From Parasponia andersonii (Eukaryota; Streptophyta; Magnoliopsida; Rosales; Cannabaceae): a DNA stretch of 64,000 nt. The stretch lies in assembly GCA_002914805.1 (NCBI GenBank), contig JXTB01000341.1:1-64000 (forward strand), written 5' to 3'. The position numbers and the translations under genes are program-made. Below the pieces are notes generated by a model. That model was given only the letters and a program-made list of their open reading frames with translations. It ran no database searches and was not told the DNA's origin. Shown in pieces: positions 49,270 to 61,500 of the stretch (position 1 is the first letter of the stretch; each line of letters opens with the position of its first letter).

Positions 49270-50996
49270 TCACTACCCGAGGCCGGAGTTGATGACAGAA
49301 TAGATATTTCATAAAAAATATAGCAAAAATAATTCAAAACTTTAATTTTTCAAACTGGCCTCAATAAAAATATAATTAAAATAATACCTCATAGTTATGC
49401 TTCATTTATTAAACATATACTGCAATTAAAACATTTGTTTACTAGTCATGCATCAAGTAATTAACTCATACCTAAATATAGATATAAGATATACAAATCA
49501 TGTCTAACTCTCACAAATAAGCTTACTCAGTTATAATTAAAATCTAAATTCCTACTCAAGTTTATAATTCACAAGTCTCGTAGGAATCTACCAAAATATA
49601 AACAAACTAGTAAGTCTGGAATACTTCAATTTAGATCTTTCGTTCCAAATCACATTGAGTATCACCTAAGGAGAAGAATGAGGATGAGCTAAAGCTTAGT
49701 AGAGAATCAATTATATGTTTTTCTATAGAAAAAATATACTCGCATTGAAGGTCATGTATGGTTAGTAATCTATTCAAAATAGATCACAAAATCTAAGTGG
49801 AAATCACAGTCCAAAGATTCAAACATTCCAACCTATTATAAAATATTCATTAAAACTAAGACATATATATTCAAGCTAATATATAACTATGTATACAATC
49901 ATGATATCAAAGGTGTCTAAGTGGGTTATCCATAAATCCGAGCCATCTATAAAAGTGACCGTAAGTTCGAACACCCAACGTGGAGTGCCATAAGTCTGAC
50001 GGCCACGTAAGTGTATAAATACATGCATATGCTATATAAATAACAGAATAGTGATATGCACCATTTCCACAAAATCACAGAATAATCATACAATATTCTT
50101 TAATCAAACTATTTTTAGTCCTCAAATCTAAGTCCTGAAATTATTTTAGGATTTTCTAAAAATTTCAACAACACAACAATTGTTTTCATTCAAAACCCAA
50201 AAATCAAATTTCCTACCAAAAAAAAAAAAACACTTTAAAACAGTATAAATGACACGTAAACTATTGGGACATACCTCCTAGATAGTTTAAATGATATTAA
50301 TTTTTTACCTTTTTTACGTAGATTTCAAAAATGATATTAATTTTATAACCTAATTGTCTGGTCGAAAAGTCAACTCCGAAACTATTTACACACAAAATTA
50401 TTTAACGAGATCGAAATAGAACGGGAAAAAATCGAGCTACGAGACACTTACTAGGAGATTTTTGTGAGGAGACAAGTCCATGATAACCAATTTCATAGTC
50501 AAACGTTACCCAAATCGGCACCAGCATCGAAAAATTGGTCGCAACTTCTTCGTGTCACCGACAGCAAACTAGGCGGTTTCAAGCGATGGGACTAGTGGTA
50601 AGAGCTTCGTTTGGCATCGGGCTTTCCATTTCAAGCGATAGTAATGCTCAATGGCTACGAGAAGGGTTTCGTCGGAGCTCGCCAAAAATTCCGCGTGTTT
50701 CAGTGATTTTTTCTCTAGAGGGAGAGAATCTGGGGAAGAGAGAGAGCTAAGGGAAGAATGAGTGAGGGTAACACGTGTATGGGCATTAATGGGCTGTGTA
50801 TTTTTAAAAAATTGCACTTAAGTCCCTCCTTTTCAAGTTCTTCAATTCAGTCCTCCCAAATTGCAATTTAGCCCCTATTTCAAATATTTTCACACTTTGA
50901 CCCAAAATTCAAATTTTTATTTTATTTTATTTTATTTTTTAAAAAAAATTAGGTCAAAAGATCATAATGCCCTTACAATTTTTCAGGGGTTTTACA
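49270..50996 (-). mobile_element. Solo gypsy-type LTR in the P450 upstream region
   Basis: The plus-strand ends are tgtcactaccc (49270) and aggggttttaca (50996). The target duplication attat is perfect at 49265-49269 and 50997-51001. The matching place in unit 2 (about 41380-41405) has no LTR, so this insertion came after the duplication. It ends 432 bp before the P450 start codon. Confidence 0.92.
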
Positions 50997-51428
50997 ATTA
51001 TATTTGACAACTATTGCTAGAATTTAAAATTATAAATAAGTTTTCCAAAAATAATACCAATTAAATAGTTTTCCTGACATTTGGACGCTTGTGATTGGTA
51101 GTTTACCTTAAAAAATTGCTCGTTGGTTGTACGTCGTTAATAATTGGTTTGGCGTGCGAATTAATTCGCTCACTCTCTCCTTTAATATTCCTAATAATTG
51201 GAATATAAGGATAATTAGAGTGCTGTTGTCACTTATAGCACTGGCGTTTACTAACTACTTTAATTGTTCACATCAAAAGCATATTCCAATGCGATGATAA
51301 ACAAATAGTACTTTCATAATCATTCATGAAGAACCAGATGAAAATACCAAGTCATATTTGGCCGTCTGCTCTAAATTATAATAGTACCAAAAATTCAGCC
51401 TAGTGCATACTTCAAAACAACACCAAAT
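50997..51428 (+). promoter_or_regulatory. Proximal upstream region of the CYP82 gene
   Basis: 51003-51260 is conserved with 41404-41700 of unit 2. An AT-rich TATA-like stretch, aaattataatag (51373-51384), lies ~45-55 bp before the ATG, so the 5' UTR would be short. I cannot verify the transcription start. The adjacent solo LTR may have displaced older regulatory DNA. Confidence 0.4.
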
Positions 51429-53792
51429 ATGGGGTATTCACATTTTCCTTCCATAGCTACTCCCACTGTGATCATTAGCATCTTGTTTGGTCTTATAATT
51501 TCTCTCTATTATCTTTTTCGTAAGCCAAAAGTCTCTCGGAGATCACCACCGGAAGCTGGCGGGGCATGGCCCATTGTCGGCCACCTCCCTCTATTAGCAG
51601 GCTCACAACCGGTTCACATAACTTTAGGCCACATGGCCGACAAGTACGGGCCAATCTTCATCATAAGGATGGGAGTCTACAAAACTATTGTCATAAGCGG
51701 CTCGGAGATTGCCAAAGAGCGTTACACCACAAACGACCGAGCTTTCGGCAACCGTGCAAAGGCCATGGCCCTAGCGGTGATGGGCTACAACTACGCTGTG
51801 TTTGGGTTCAGCAACTACGGACCATACTGGCGTCGACTTCGCAAGATAGCCACGCAAGAGTTGCTCTCTAACCACCGTGTTCAGATGTTCAGTCACGTCC
51901 GGGAATCGGTGGTCACGTCCGCCATTCGAGATGTGCACGAGTTTTGGGTTAAGAACAATAAGGGGGAAGTGAAGTTGGAGATGAAGAAATGGTTTGCGGA
52001 GATAGCCCTAAACATGGTTTTTAAAATAATGGTGGGGAAACGTTTCGTTGGAGCTGGGGAAACTGGTAGTACTACTAGTGGTGGTGATGATCATGAAGGA
52101 GATATTGGTGACCAGTGCAGAAAGGCGATCGAGGGTTTCTTCAAAATGTTAGGAGCTATCGTGGTGTCTGATGGGATCCCGTATCTGAGATGGTTTGACT
52201 TTGGGGGATACGAGAAAGCCATGAAACAAACGGCAAAGGAGCTTGATCAAGTTTTGGAAGAATGGTTGGAGGAGCATAAGCGAAAAAGATCTATTGATGA
52301 TCAGCAGCGAGACTTAATGAGTGTGATGCTTTCTATTCTTGATGATGATGTCACCGAGGAATTTTCTAGTTATGATGCTGATACTATTATCAAAGCTACA
52401 TGCCTGGTTAGTGCACATTATGCTTGATCTGTGACACTTATATGAACCGTCCGTCTCTCTCTTATTCGAGATTATATTAACATTTTAAGTCTCCACACGA
52501 TAGTAGCGACCTCTCAACATAATTTGAAGCCTTAAGTAAAATATTAAAATGGACATTTTTCAAAGAAAAAAATTATAGCCGATTATTTTTTAAAAAAAAC
52601 TAATATAAATCAAAATAAAACCACATATTTCATCTATTATATCATCATCGTCTATTATATCATCACATATTCCATTGTTCTTATCCTTTATAAGTTTTTC
52701 AAATATTACTTTAATATTCCTAACTCATCTAAATCTGTGCGTTCAATTATTTCTACACGTGAGTTCTTTATATCTCTTTTACTATTTGTGAAAAAAATTT
52801 CAAGAGCTCCTTTTGGGATTAAATCAAACTTTCTACTTTTTTTTTTCTGGAGTTTTTCGTACCGGGTGCATATTTATTTCTATTAGACATAGTTCTTATG
52901 CATGAAACCAAACTGACAAAATAAAAAAATTTTAAAAAAAAACAAACAGAATAGTTATGTCAAAGTAAAACTCAAAAAAATTGTTAAGTATATGTACCAT
53001 AAACAGCATGGCCCGTGTTAAGTATTTAATCGGGCTGAATAGCATGGCTCATTGAGTTTACATATTCAAAGTTCAAATTCCATATCTTTTGACCATGGTG
53101 TGTACTACTGGTGATGACCTTTCGCTGGGCACCATTTATCTGCTCATGCGCTACTATACATTTTTGTTCAGAGTTTTATCTTAGGTGGCACTGACTCCTC
53201 AGCAACAACGTTGACATGGGCTCTGACTTTACTTCTTAACAACCCACTAGCCCTAAAGAAAGCTCAACAAGAGTTAGACGAGCAAATTGGGAGAGAGAGG
53301 CAAGTGAGAGAATCAGACATCAAGAACCTTATCTATCTTCAAGCTATTCTCAAGGAAACATTACGCTTGTACCCCGGATTTCCATTCCACCAGGAATCCG
53401 CCGAAGATTGTATACTTGGTGGCTATTACATCCCCGCTGGCACGCGCCTCCTAGTCAATACGTCTAAGCTTCACCGAGATCCAAAAATTTGGTCAGATCC
53501 CAACGAGTTCAGGCCGGAACGGTTCCTTACAACTCACCAAAATCTAGACCTTAGGGGCCAAAATTTCGAGTTTATTCCATTTGGTAGTGGTAGAAGAATA
53601 TGCCCTGGAATATCATTTTCCCTAGCAATAATGCAGCTCACTCTTGCCGTTTTGCTACATGAGTTTGATATCAAAACGACATCGGACCAACCAGTTGACA
53701 TGAGTATCGCTCCCGGAATCACCAGTCTTAAGGCCCTTCCACTTTATGTTCTTCTCACGCCACGCCTTCCTAATCGAGTGTATCAAATTTAG
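51429..53792 (+). CDS. CYP82-family cytochrome P450 monooxygenase, two exons
   Basis: Exon 1 is 51429-52406 and exon 2 is 53172-53792, joined by a phase-0 GT-AG intron. The product is 532 residues, normal for CYP82. The N-terminus has a membrane anchor (about residues 12-30) and the hinge [15 protein letters not shown] (39-53), so it should sit in the ER membrane facing the cytosol. The oxygen-binding I-helix reads [10 protein letters not shown] (about 330-339). ExxR is KETLRLYP (Glu388, Arg391), the PERF motif is FRPERF (about 439-444), and the haem loop is [10 protein letters not shown] with ligand Cys470. No stops or frameshifts. CYP82 enzymes oxidise specialised metabolites (known members act on coumarins, flavones, terpenoids and alkaloids); the substrate here cannot be read from sequence. 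The start is the first ATG and gives a full anchor. The neighbouring pseudogene at 8839 is a damaged paralogue. Confidence 0.96.
52407..53171 (+). other. Intron of the CYP82 gene
   Basis: The donor is CTG|GTTAGT and the acceptor ttgttcag|AGT. It lies between IIKATCL and [10 protein letters not shown], the usual single-intron position in this P450 group. The last ~50 bp are conserved with the pseudogene's intron end (12187-12237). Confidence 0.9.
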
Positions 53793-55435
53793 GCTGAAAA
53801 AATATTACAAGACTTAAGCTTTTATATGTAACATCATGTACCTGTTTTTTTTTTTTTTTGGTGTGTGTTTTTAAGTTCAAGGAAATAATGGATTTTTTTT
53901 TTTTTTGGTGTGCTTGTAAGTCCAAATAAACAACGGCCACCTTTAGTGTGCCGTATTATATTGTGATGTATTGTATGTAATTGTATTGTATTATATTATA
54001 TTATAGTATCTTATATATTGTATTATTCTGTTTGGTTTTGCATTGTATTTATATTAAGATGATGTATTAAAATTTCAATTTTGAAAAATACCACTTTAAA
54101 AAGTTAGTTTTAAAAACTACCATTTTAAATTATTTACAAAATAATACTCCTAAAATTACAAATTTTTAGATGTTAATTGATTAAAAATAACACTTTTAAA
54201 TATAATATATAAAAATACCACTTTAAAATTTATTCAGAAAAATACCACTTTTAAAATGGATAAAGTGATGTGAAAGAAAGAAATGAGATAGAAAGTAATA
54301 AGAGATAAATTAACGACAAAAAAATTGAGGAGAATAAACATTGTACAATACTATGTTAGAGTTAAAATTTCATAATACAGAAATTTCTTTCCATTGTATT
54401 AAATAGTTGTTACGGGATGTTTTTTTTGTGATTTGATTAAAGAGAAATTAATTAAGTATAAAATTTTTTAATTAAGGATAAGTAGCATAGTAGTAGAAAT
54501 GGAGAAAATGATGTAGAAAATTATAACAATACAATTCCACGTGTCAGAAAATTATAGCGTCTGTGATAGTTTAACCTATAAATAAACAGGTGTGGGTGAA
54601 TTTAATGACTATCATCATATGTTAGATAGCCAATATTTCTGAAGCAAGTGATACCAGCTATATGATAAAAAACAAATAAAAATATTATTAGTTTTTCTAA
54701 CATAGGTGATTCCAGTCATTCGGTCAAAAATATAAATAAATAATACTAAATATAAATAATTAGAAAATTAGATCTTTGAGAAAGGTGATACCAGCTATAT
54801 TGTCATAGAAAAAAGAAAATAAAAGTGTTGAATTTAATGTAAACAGTTGCAAACAATGATCATATACGCTATAATTCAATTTGCTAAAGAACTCAGAATC
54901 ACAGGTCTACAAGTATTTAAAATATAAAATTTGAATGTTAGTAGGATGTTAACACAATGTATATAATTAACACCCTGCAAAGATTTAGAGCAATAGAAAA
55001 TAATGAGATTAGTAGCTCAATATTCCTAAAATTTGAATAATAATAATAACTTATTCTTATTATTATTATTATTAATTAATTATTATTATTATTATTAATA
55101 GTATTACGTATATGTATTATTATGTGTGCATATGTGTATATATATTAAACTATTAATATAAAACATATAGATATCGTACATACATATACATATATACACG
55201 TGTATGTGTGTACTAGTTTATTTGAAAGTATAACTAGAATAAAATAAGGATATGGCCTTAATTTGTTGCGATGTTCACATGTAGTAACCAAGAGTAATTA
55301 ACGTTGAAAATTGATGGAGTTGAAGTAATAGAGAGAGAGTTTCGGGTGATAGGCTAAGAGAAAGAAAAAAAAAAAAAAAAAAGAAATTGATAGGACATTA
55401 AAAAAAAGGGTTGATGGGACATAAAAAAAATGGCA

Positions 55436-55468
<33 letters not shown>

Positions 55469-55476
55469 GTATGTAT
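53793..55476. other. 3' flank of CYP82; no gene
   Basis: The first ~100 bp are the 3' UTR region shared with the pseudogene (before 12890). After that the sequence is AT-rich with ATT and TA microsatellites (about 55040-55100, 55440-55462). Three loosely repeated gtgataccagctat motifs (about 54650, 54708 and 54786) stand out but have no evident role. Confidence 0.6.
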
Positions 55477-55773
55477 GGTTGTCAATCCAATAGGTATTTT
55501 TTTATTTTACTTATGGGTAGGTATTTTTTTTTTAGCCGTTGGATCACCATTATGACTATAATGAAATATATAAAAAGATGTGCATCATTAATGCTCTTTC
55601 TCTCTCTTATTTTTTACAATAAAAAAATATGCATGCTAAATTTTCATTGGCCAAATTGATACCTATGGATAAGTAAAAAAAAAAAATACTTACTGGATTG
55701 GTGTCTAAATTTTCATTGGCCAAATTGATACCTATGGATAGGTAAAAAAAAAAATACCTACTGGATTGGTGCC
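55477..55773. mobile_element. ~300-bp MITE-like element with internal duplication
   Basis: The left end caatccaataggta (about 55483-55495) is complementary, with one change, to the right end tacctactggattgg (55755-55769). Outer bases match partially. Inside, a 70-bp unit (ctaaattttcattggccaa...) is repeated at 55635-55704 and 55705-55774, so the right terminal repeat exists twice. No coding capacity. Confidence 0.6.
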
Positions 55774-55927
55774 CTATATGTATATATATTATTGATCTCT
55801 CCCCTTACAAAGCACTAAATACCTATATGTATGGGCCATTGGCCATGAAATGACTTCGCATGCGTTGGACACCTCCTCTAATGTTAAAAGGAAATATGAG
55901 TTGTCTTATTTCTCGATGAGTTGTCAA

Positions 55928-56354
55928 TAGAGTTGTAAATATGGGCAGTCTGGCCCAAACCTGTTCGGGCCTGAGGAGAAATTCTGACCGAGCCAAACCA
56001 GGTCAGGGATAAAAGCCGGCTGGGCTGGCCTATAAAGCATTTTTGAAGACCCAGCCCGGCCCGACAGCCCGGAGGGCCAAAGTTCTGGGCCGGACTGGGC
56101 CAAATCTGACACGGTCCGTTAATTTTTTAAAAAAAATGAAAAAATAAATAAATAAATGAATATTTTTCAATAAAAAATAAAATTACTAGTTGCATACTTA
56201 TTTATTTAGTAAAATAAATAACTAAAATTAATAAGACAAATTTTTAAAAATAGAAGGAAAAAAAAATATGCGGGCCAGCACCAATTACCCAACCCGGCCC
56301 GCAGGCCAAGTGAGCGGGCCGGCCCGTTGGGCGCAGCCCAAATTTACAGGTATA
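55928..56354. mobile_element. 427-bp hAT-like nonautonomous element, GC-rich
   Basis: An 8-bp duplication gttgtcaa flanks it perfectly (55920-55927 and 56355-56362). The ends TAGAGTTGTAAATATGGGC and the complement of the right end, TATACCTGTAAATTTGGGC, match at most positions and resemble hAT ends. The outer parts are rich in gggcc and ggcccg words. The centre is AT-rich. The minus-strand open frame at 55924-56112 is compositional. hAT elements make 8-bp duplications, which supports the class. Confidence 0.85.
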
Positions 56355-56362
56355 GTTGTCAA

Positions 56363-58240
56363 GCTCTAGCAACTTCTCTGATGAAAATCTACCATTTCAT
56401 CAGCTAAATTGTGAATTCTAATATAATGTTTACATGTGGCACTTTGTGGGAGTATTCTCCAATCTGACATGTCATTAAATTTCATATTGTCCAAGTACGC
56501 AGTATTTAAGATTCTCGCATGCATGTATACTAAATCAATAATAAATATATTTTTATTGCATATTAGGCATGTAGAAGTTATTAATACCAATTTCATAGTA
56601 ACATGTTCATTCTTTATGTTATGTATAGTTACACTTATATTATTATAGTAATGATTATTGAAACGTCTCAATGTAATGTAAAGGTCCGATATCTTCAGAG
56701 AGAGAAAGAAAGAAAGCATGCTAAAAAAATAAGGAATATATTTATGAACTCAATATTATGTACACATGCAACAAAATCATGTTTGCCGATAATTTGGTCA
56801 AATAATAATTTTTGGTAAAATTCATTTTTCACGTTTTTCGAAGCTAAATTAACTGTGCGTTTAATTTATCAAATAGTTTTAATTTAATGTTTAAGACTCA
56901 TTAATAGCATTTTCTTTGTTAGTTCCAAATAAGTACGGCATTCACGATATTGATTTGTGTTTTATTATACTAAATTAGCCTAAATTTAGCTTAATCATAT
57001 AATGTCATTTTTGTACATTCTATGACCAAGTACTAATACTATATTTGCATTATTAATTAGAGTCTAATTGATTTATTTTTATGTTTAATGATTAGTTATA
57101 GAGCTAGATTCCACCAAATTACAATGACACCTATCACATAGGATTATAAGTTAAAATATGAGTAGTTTTCACTTTAAGAGCTAGGATTCACCAACTTTAT
57201 CTACACTTGGGTGTATAGGAATTACTAATAACGTGGTGAGTATGATAAGGATGTTTTGGAACTAGACACATAAAAAGTACTATAGAAAATATCCAAAATA
57301 CCCCTTAAAATTTAATTTATATTATTTCTTAACTATTAAGTGTCACTTTTAAATTAAATCTAGTCATTTCCTTCTCCTTTCTTTCTTAAAGCACTATTAA
57401 TTTTAAGGAAACTTGTCAGGGAGATAACGTAATATAATTTCAAAATGTGATAACAATGTCTTGCCTTTTAACAGTTTTGTTCCATGCACTTTGGCTATAA
57501 TCAACTTCGATATTTAGATTTATAACTTATAATAAGTGCTCTAAGTGAAACACAAATTTTGAGAATTGAATTTACCAAAATATCATTTTAAATTTATAGA
57601 TATATTTAAAATTAAATTAAAATAACAAACTCTTACGATTTTTTTAATACATATTAATTTAATTATTAATTTAAGTAAGCTTTAATTTGGAATCTGTAAG
57701 CTTTGAATTTGAATCTCTTTCCAAATATATACCCAAAGTCTAAAATGCTATTTCAGCAAACTCAATTGTCCAAATTGATTTTTGACCAAATATAAATTTG
57801 TTACAAATTTACCTAAAGAGTGAAGATTAATGTTGTTAATAATTTAAATAAGTGTTGATAATAACCAAAACATAATATACAAACTATATAAAAATATAAC
57901 TATTTCTTTTGGAAACTTGATTCTTTTATTTATGTAATTGTTTTCCAAAAGAGATTAAACATTATGGTCTCAACGTTATCAGACAAATATATAGTTTCGG
58001 GATTCGAGAATACAAATATAAACAAAAGGCAACAATTAAATATTAACTACTTTATAGGCAAGAATTTGCTACATTTTCTGTTTCGCTAAAAGGCAAGAAT
58101 GTTACACATACCCATTATTTGTAGCCAAAAATAAACAAAAGGTGCATCCAATACATAGAACAATACAAGGCCGGAATTAATTTACAAGGAAAGAAATTGC
58201 AAAACCTCAACCAAATTTCACACATTATTCCTCGCGTGAG
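56363..58240. other. Intergenic, no gene seen
   Basis: AT-rich without recognisable coding or element ends. Overlapping short open frames on both strands at 56366-56818 look random. From about 58045 the sequence matches the duplicated flank in units 1 and 2 (27160 and 42420 onward) and so marks the conserved downstream region of the CPSF_A-like gene. Confidence 0.6.
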
Positions 58241-58511
58241 TTCTGAGAAACATTTCATCTGCACGATTATCACCTCCATTCGGTAGACAGAAATACTACT
58301 GTGAGACTCTGTGAGGTGACAAGGTATTCAGTTCTGCGGGTCGATGTTTCATTGCTCGGGAAAATGGTAGGACAATTGAAGATGCCTCCGAAAAAAAAAT
58401 TAAATAAAAAATCTGGCCATACAAAAAGGTTGGTAGGTTCAGATGCTTCCTCATCTGAACACTTGATAGCCATCATAGCGCTCCTGAACAAGTTGGGTAA
58501 GTATTGATTAC

Positions 58512-61500
58512 TCAATTTAGTGCGTAATGAACTCGCTCCAGGAGTTGCACAACCTGATTGACAGGGATAGGTGGTGGAGACAGTTTCGAGCTTGAGCTTA
58601 CTGCATCTTTTGAGCCAAGAGGTAAGGACAATACAGCTTCTTGTTGCAGACTTGTAAGTTCCAAGAACTGAGTAAGCACATCGCCATCTAGTATTTTAGG
58701 AACTCCAGCCTGCAATAAGTAAAATAATTAATAGGCAAAGAGAAACTAGTGTCTTTCCAGTCTCCGACAAATACAACAGTTAAATAGGCCAAAAAACTAC
58801 TCGAGTGAACAGACAAGCAGGTTATTTTACAAATGTGCCCGCTTTGCTGGAGCCGTATATATAAACCCATACATACTAACCAAGAAATAATTGTCAAGCA
58901 AAGAGCATAAGGTAGAAAAAGTCAAGAAAGCCAACTATTACCCATGGCATTAAGAATCTAATCATCTGCCTGCTAAAACAAGGTTTAAAAAAAAATTAAA
59001 AAAAAAATAAAAGGAAGAAAGAAAGAAAGAAGATAAATATAACCACATTACCCATGCCTAGTAATTGCGTCAGACCACATGAAAACAGGCCAGTACCAAA
59101 TATAACATACAAAAGGTCACTACTTTTCTTACTGGGTTTTCACGGCTACGGAACTCGTTATGATCATTTCCAAGAACTGGAGCGGTTAATGGATGAACCA
59201 CAAGTCTAGCTTGGACCGCTTCCAAGAGTTCATATTCTTCTCTGCAGGAAAATGAAGCTTGGTCAAAGGACCAGATAGATAAAGCTTTTTGCTTGACATT
59301 CAAAATGTTCAACATCATTTCTGAATATCAACAAAGAACATTATCCTTGTATTTTTTATCAAAAAAGCTAAAAATGTTGTGTCCTACCTTGACAGAGGAA
59401 TGAAGGTTATTATACTTCCTAGCAAGGTGCTGGCAATAATAGTGTTGTGTGCAGAGTCAATCTTCAAGTCGCCGCCCTTCAATACATCATCTGCTGGAAG
59501 TCTATATGAAAATGATCCCTACGAATGAATGTGAGCAAATGTTCAGGGGTCACAAACACAGGAAAAAGAGAAACATCATGTTTCCAAACTCGTTAACTAT
59601 TGGAATATGAAATTATGTGCTATTCAGGTCATAAATGAAATCCATATCCATTAAATTGCATTTAAACACTAGAATTCAACTGCAAAATAATTGATGACAT
59701 CACAAAGAAGGTAATATGAAAGTGCAATGGCAACGCTTTACCTTCCTGATGCTCATAGCTATCTCACCCATATAATAGGCACAGCTTACTGTCAAGTTGC
59801 ATTCTGGACTAGCATTATCTGGGACACAGCATTGAAAAGTTAAGACTGTCATATAGAAACCAAAGACATGAACAACGACAGAATAAGGAGAATAATAAAA
59901 AGCCAAAAAAAAAAAAAACAAACAAACAAACAACAAAGTTGGAAGTTTACACCCAGAGCCTTTTTGTCAGCTGGAACCAAGGCTACCAGTCAATATAACA
60001 ATAGTGTAACTTACTACCAAGATCCTCCACGTTGTCCCATCCTGCAATGAAGGTAATACCTCCCAAGGTGTAGCATATAAAATAACATGACATCATACAA
60101 GTATCTTTTTCTACTTAGGCTACAATCAATTTAATATTATGATTTATTACTAGATAACATGTATACTTTCAGATATGCCACCCTCCATATCAACCATATT
60201 TATGCAGCCCCACCCTAAAGTTTATGTAACAGTCATAATATGTTAGCTTCACAAAAAGATCATATGGTAATGCAAGTAATGTTACTTTTCAACATAATTA
60301 GTAGATCATACTAAGTACTAATAGAACATAACTAGCTTCGACTATTGAATTTTGGGAATTTACATCCATGGGTCTATTAAACACCTCACGATGAAAAAAC
60401 GGACTCATCCATAAATGTTTTCAAAACTAACCCTCATTACCATTACCATGTAATACATATAAAATTACTTAGACACTTTATTCCCTAACAAACCCTAAAA
60501 TACATTTTTATCTAACAAAACCCAAATTACTTTTGCCACCACCGCCACTAGCAGCACCTCGCAACCATAGTTGGTCCCGATACCGACAACGCTTCTGCTT
60601 GACTAGAGTAGAAAAATTGTTCTACCGCCTCTCCCAGTCGTTACAATCGATTTTCGACTGGCAGCCAGAAAGTTTCGACCACAGTCAAACATGGTCAGCC
60701 ACCTTCCCAATGTTGTCTCCTTCACTTTTTTTTTTTTGCTTGATCAAAAATTCTCGACCGGGGTCGAATTGGGAGTAATTTTGGAATTCCAAAATTTTCA
60801 TTAAATGAAAGTCCTAATTTTGTAAATGATTTATAGTTTATCCCTTTTTTTATAACATGCTTTAAACGTGGATCAAAATTGGTAATGCCCCTGAATTTTA
60901 ATATCCCAATTTTCTTATCCATATGTCTAACAGTCTAAGGTCAAATAATTTTCTTGTCCAAAGTTGATGCCTAAGATCAAACTCTCATTCGATGTTGATG
61001 CCTCATTTTCAAAACTTTCTAGTGATTTTGACTTTGAGTGCCAAAATATCGATAAAAATGAGGCAATGGGCCACAGGGCTCTAATGGAGCTCATGGGGAC
61101 ACACACAACTGTCTTGCTACTTTCAAAATTATTAATCTTTACCTTCTAAGTTATCTGTACATGAAAGAACAGCAATGCTCCCCTTACGATCTGACACAAC
61201 AGCAGTATCAACATCCATGAGAATACAATTGGCAACTAGTCTTTGGGATGGATCACAGTAAAGTTGCTCTAGTTTTTTAGCATCCTGTCATACAAGAAAG
61301 CAAAGGGAACACCATTAATACAAGTGTCACAAAACAAACAGGCTAAAATTCTGCTATTTCAAGGAGAAAGAAGGAAAGAAGGAGGTAACCCATCCAACTA
61401 CAACACAAAATTATTGGCAAAAAACAGTCCACCTACTTCATGATAAAGGAAAAAGAGGACACCATCACGACAATCACCAACAGCAATTCTTGTGAAATGT

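Noticed and set aside
51566..51871. 101-codon plus-strand open frame
   Set aside because: It is a shadow of CYP82 exon 1 in another frame.
53534..53722. 62-codon minus-strand open frame
   Set aside because: It is antisense to the haem-loop region of the CYP82 exon 2.
55924..56112. Pro/Gly-rich minus-strand open frame
   Set aside because: It is caused by the GC-rich arm of the hAT-like element.
56366..56818. Three overlapping open frames on both strands, one of 117 codons
   Set aside because: AT-rich composition, no homologous pattern, and no splice or promoter context.
60533..60922. Open frames on both strands
   Set aside because: They lie inside the large intron of the CPSF_A-like gene, and no conserved protein pattern is seen.
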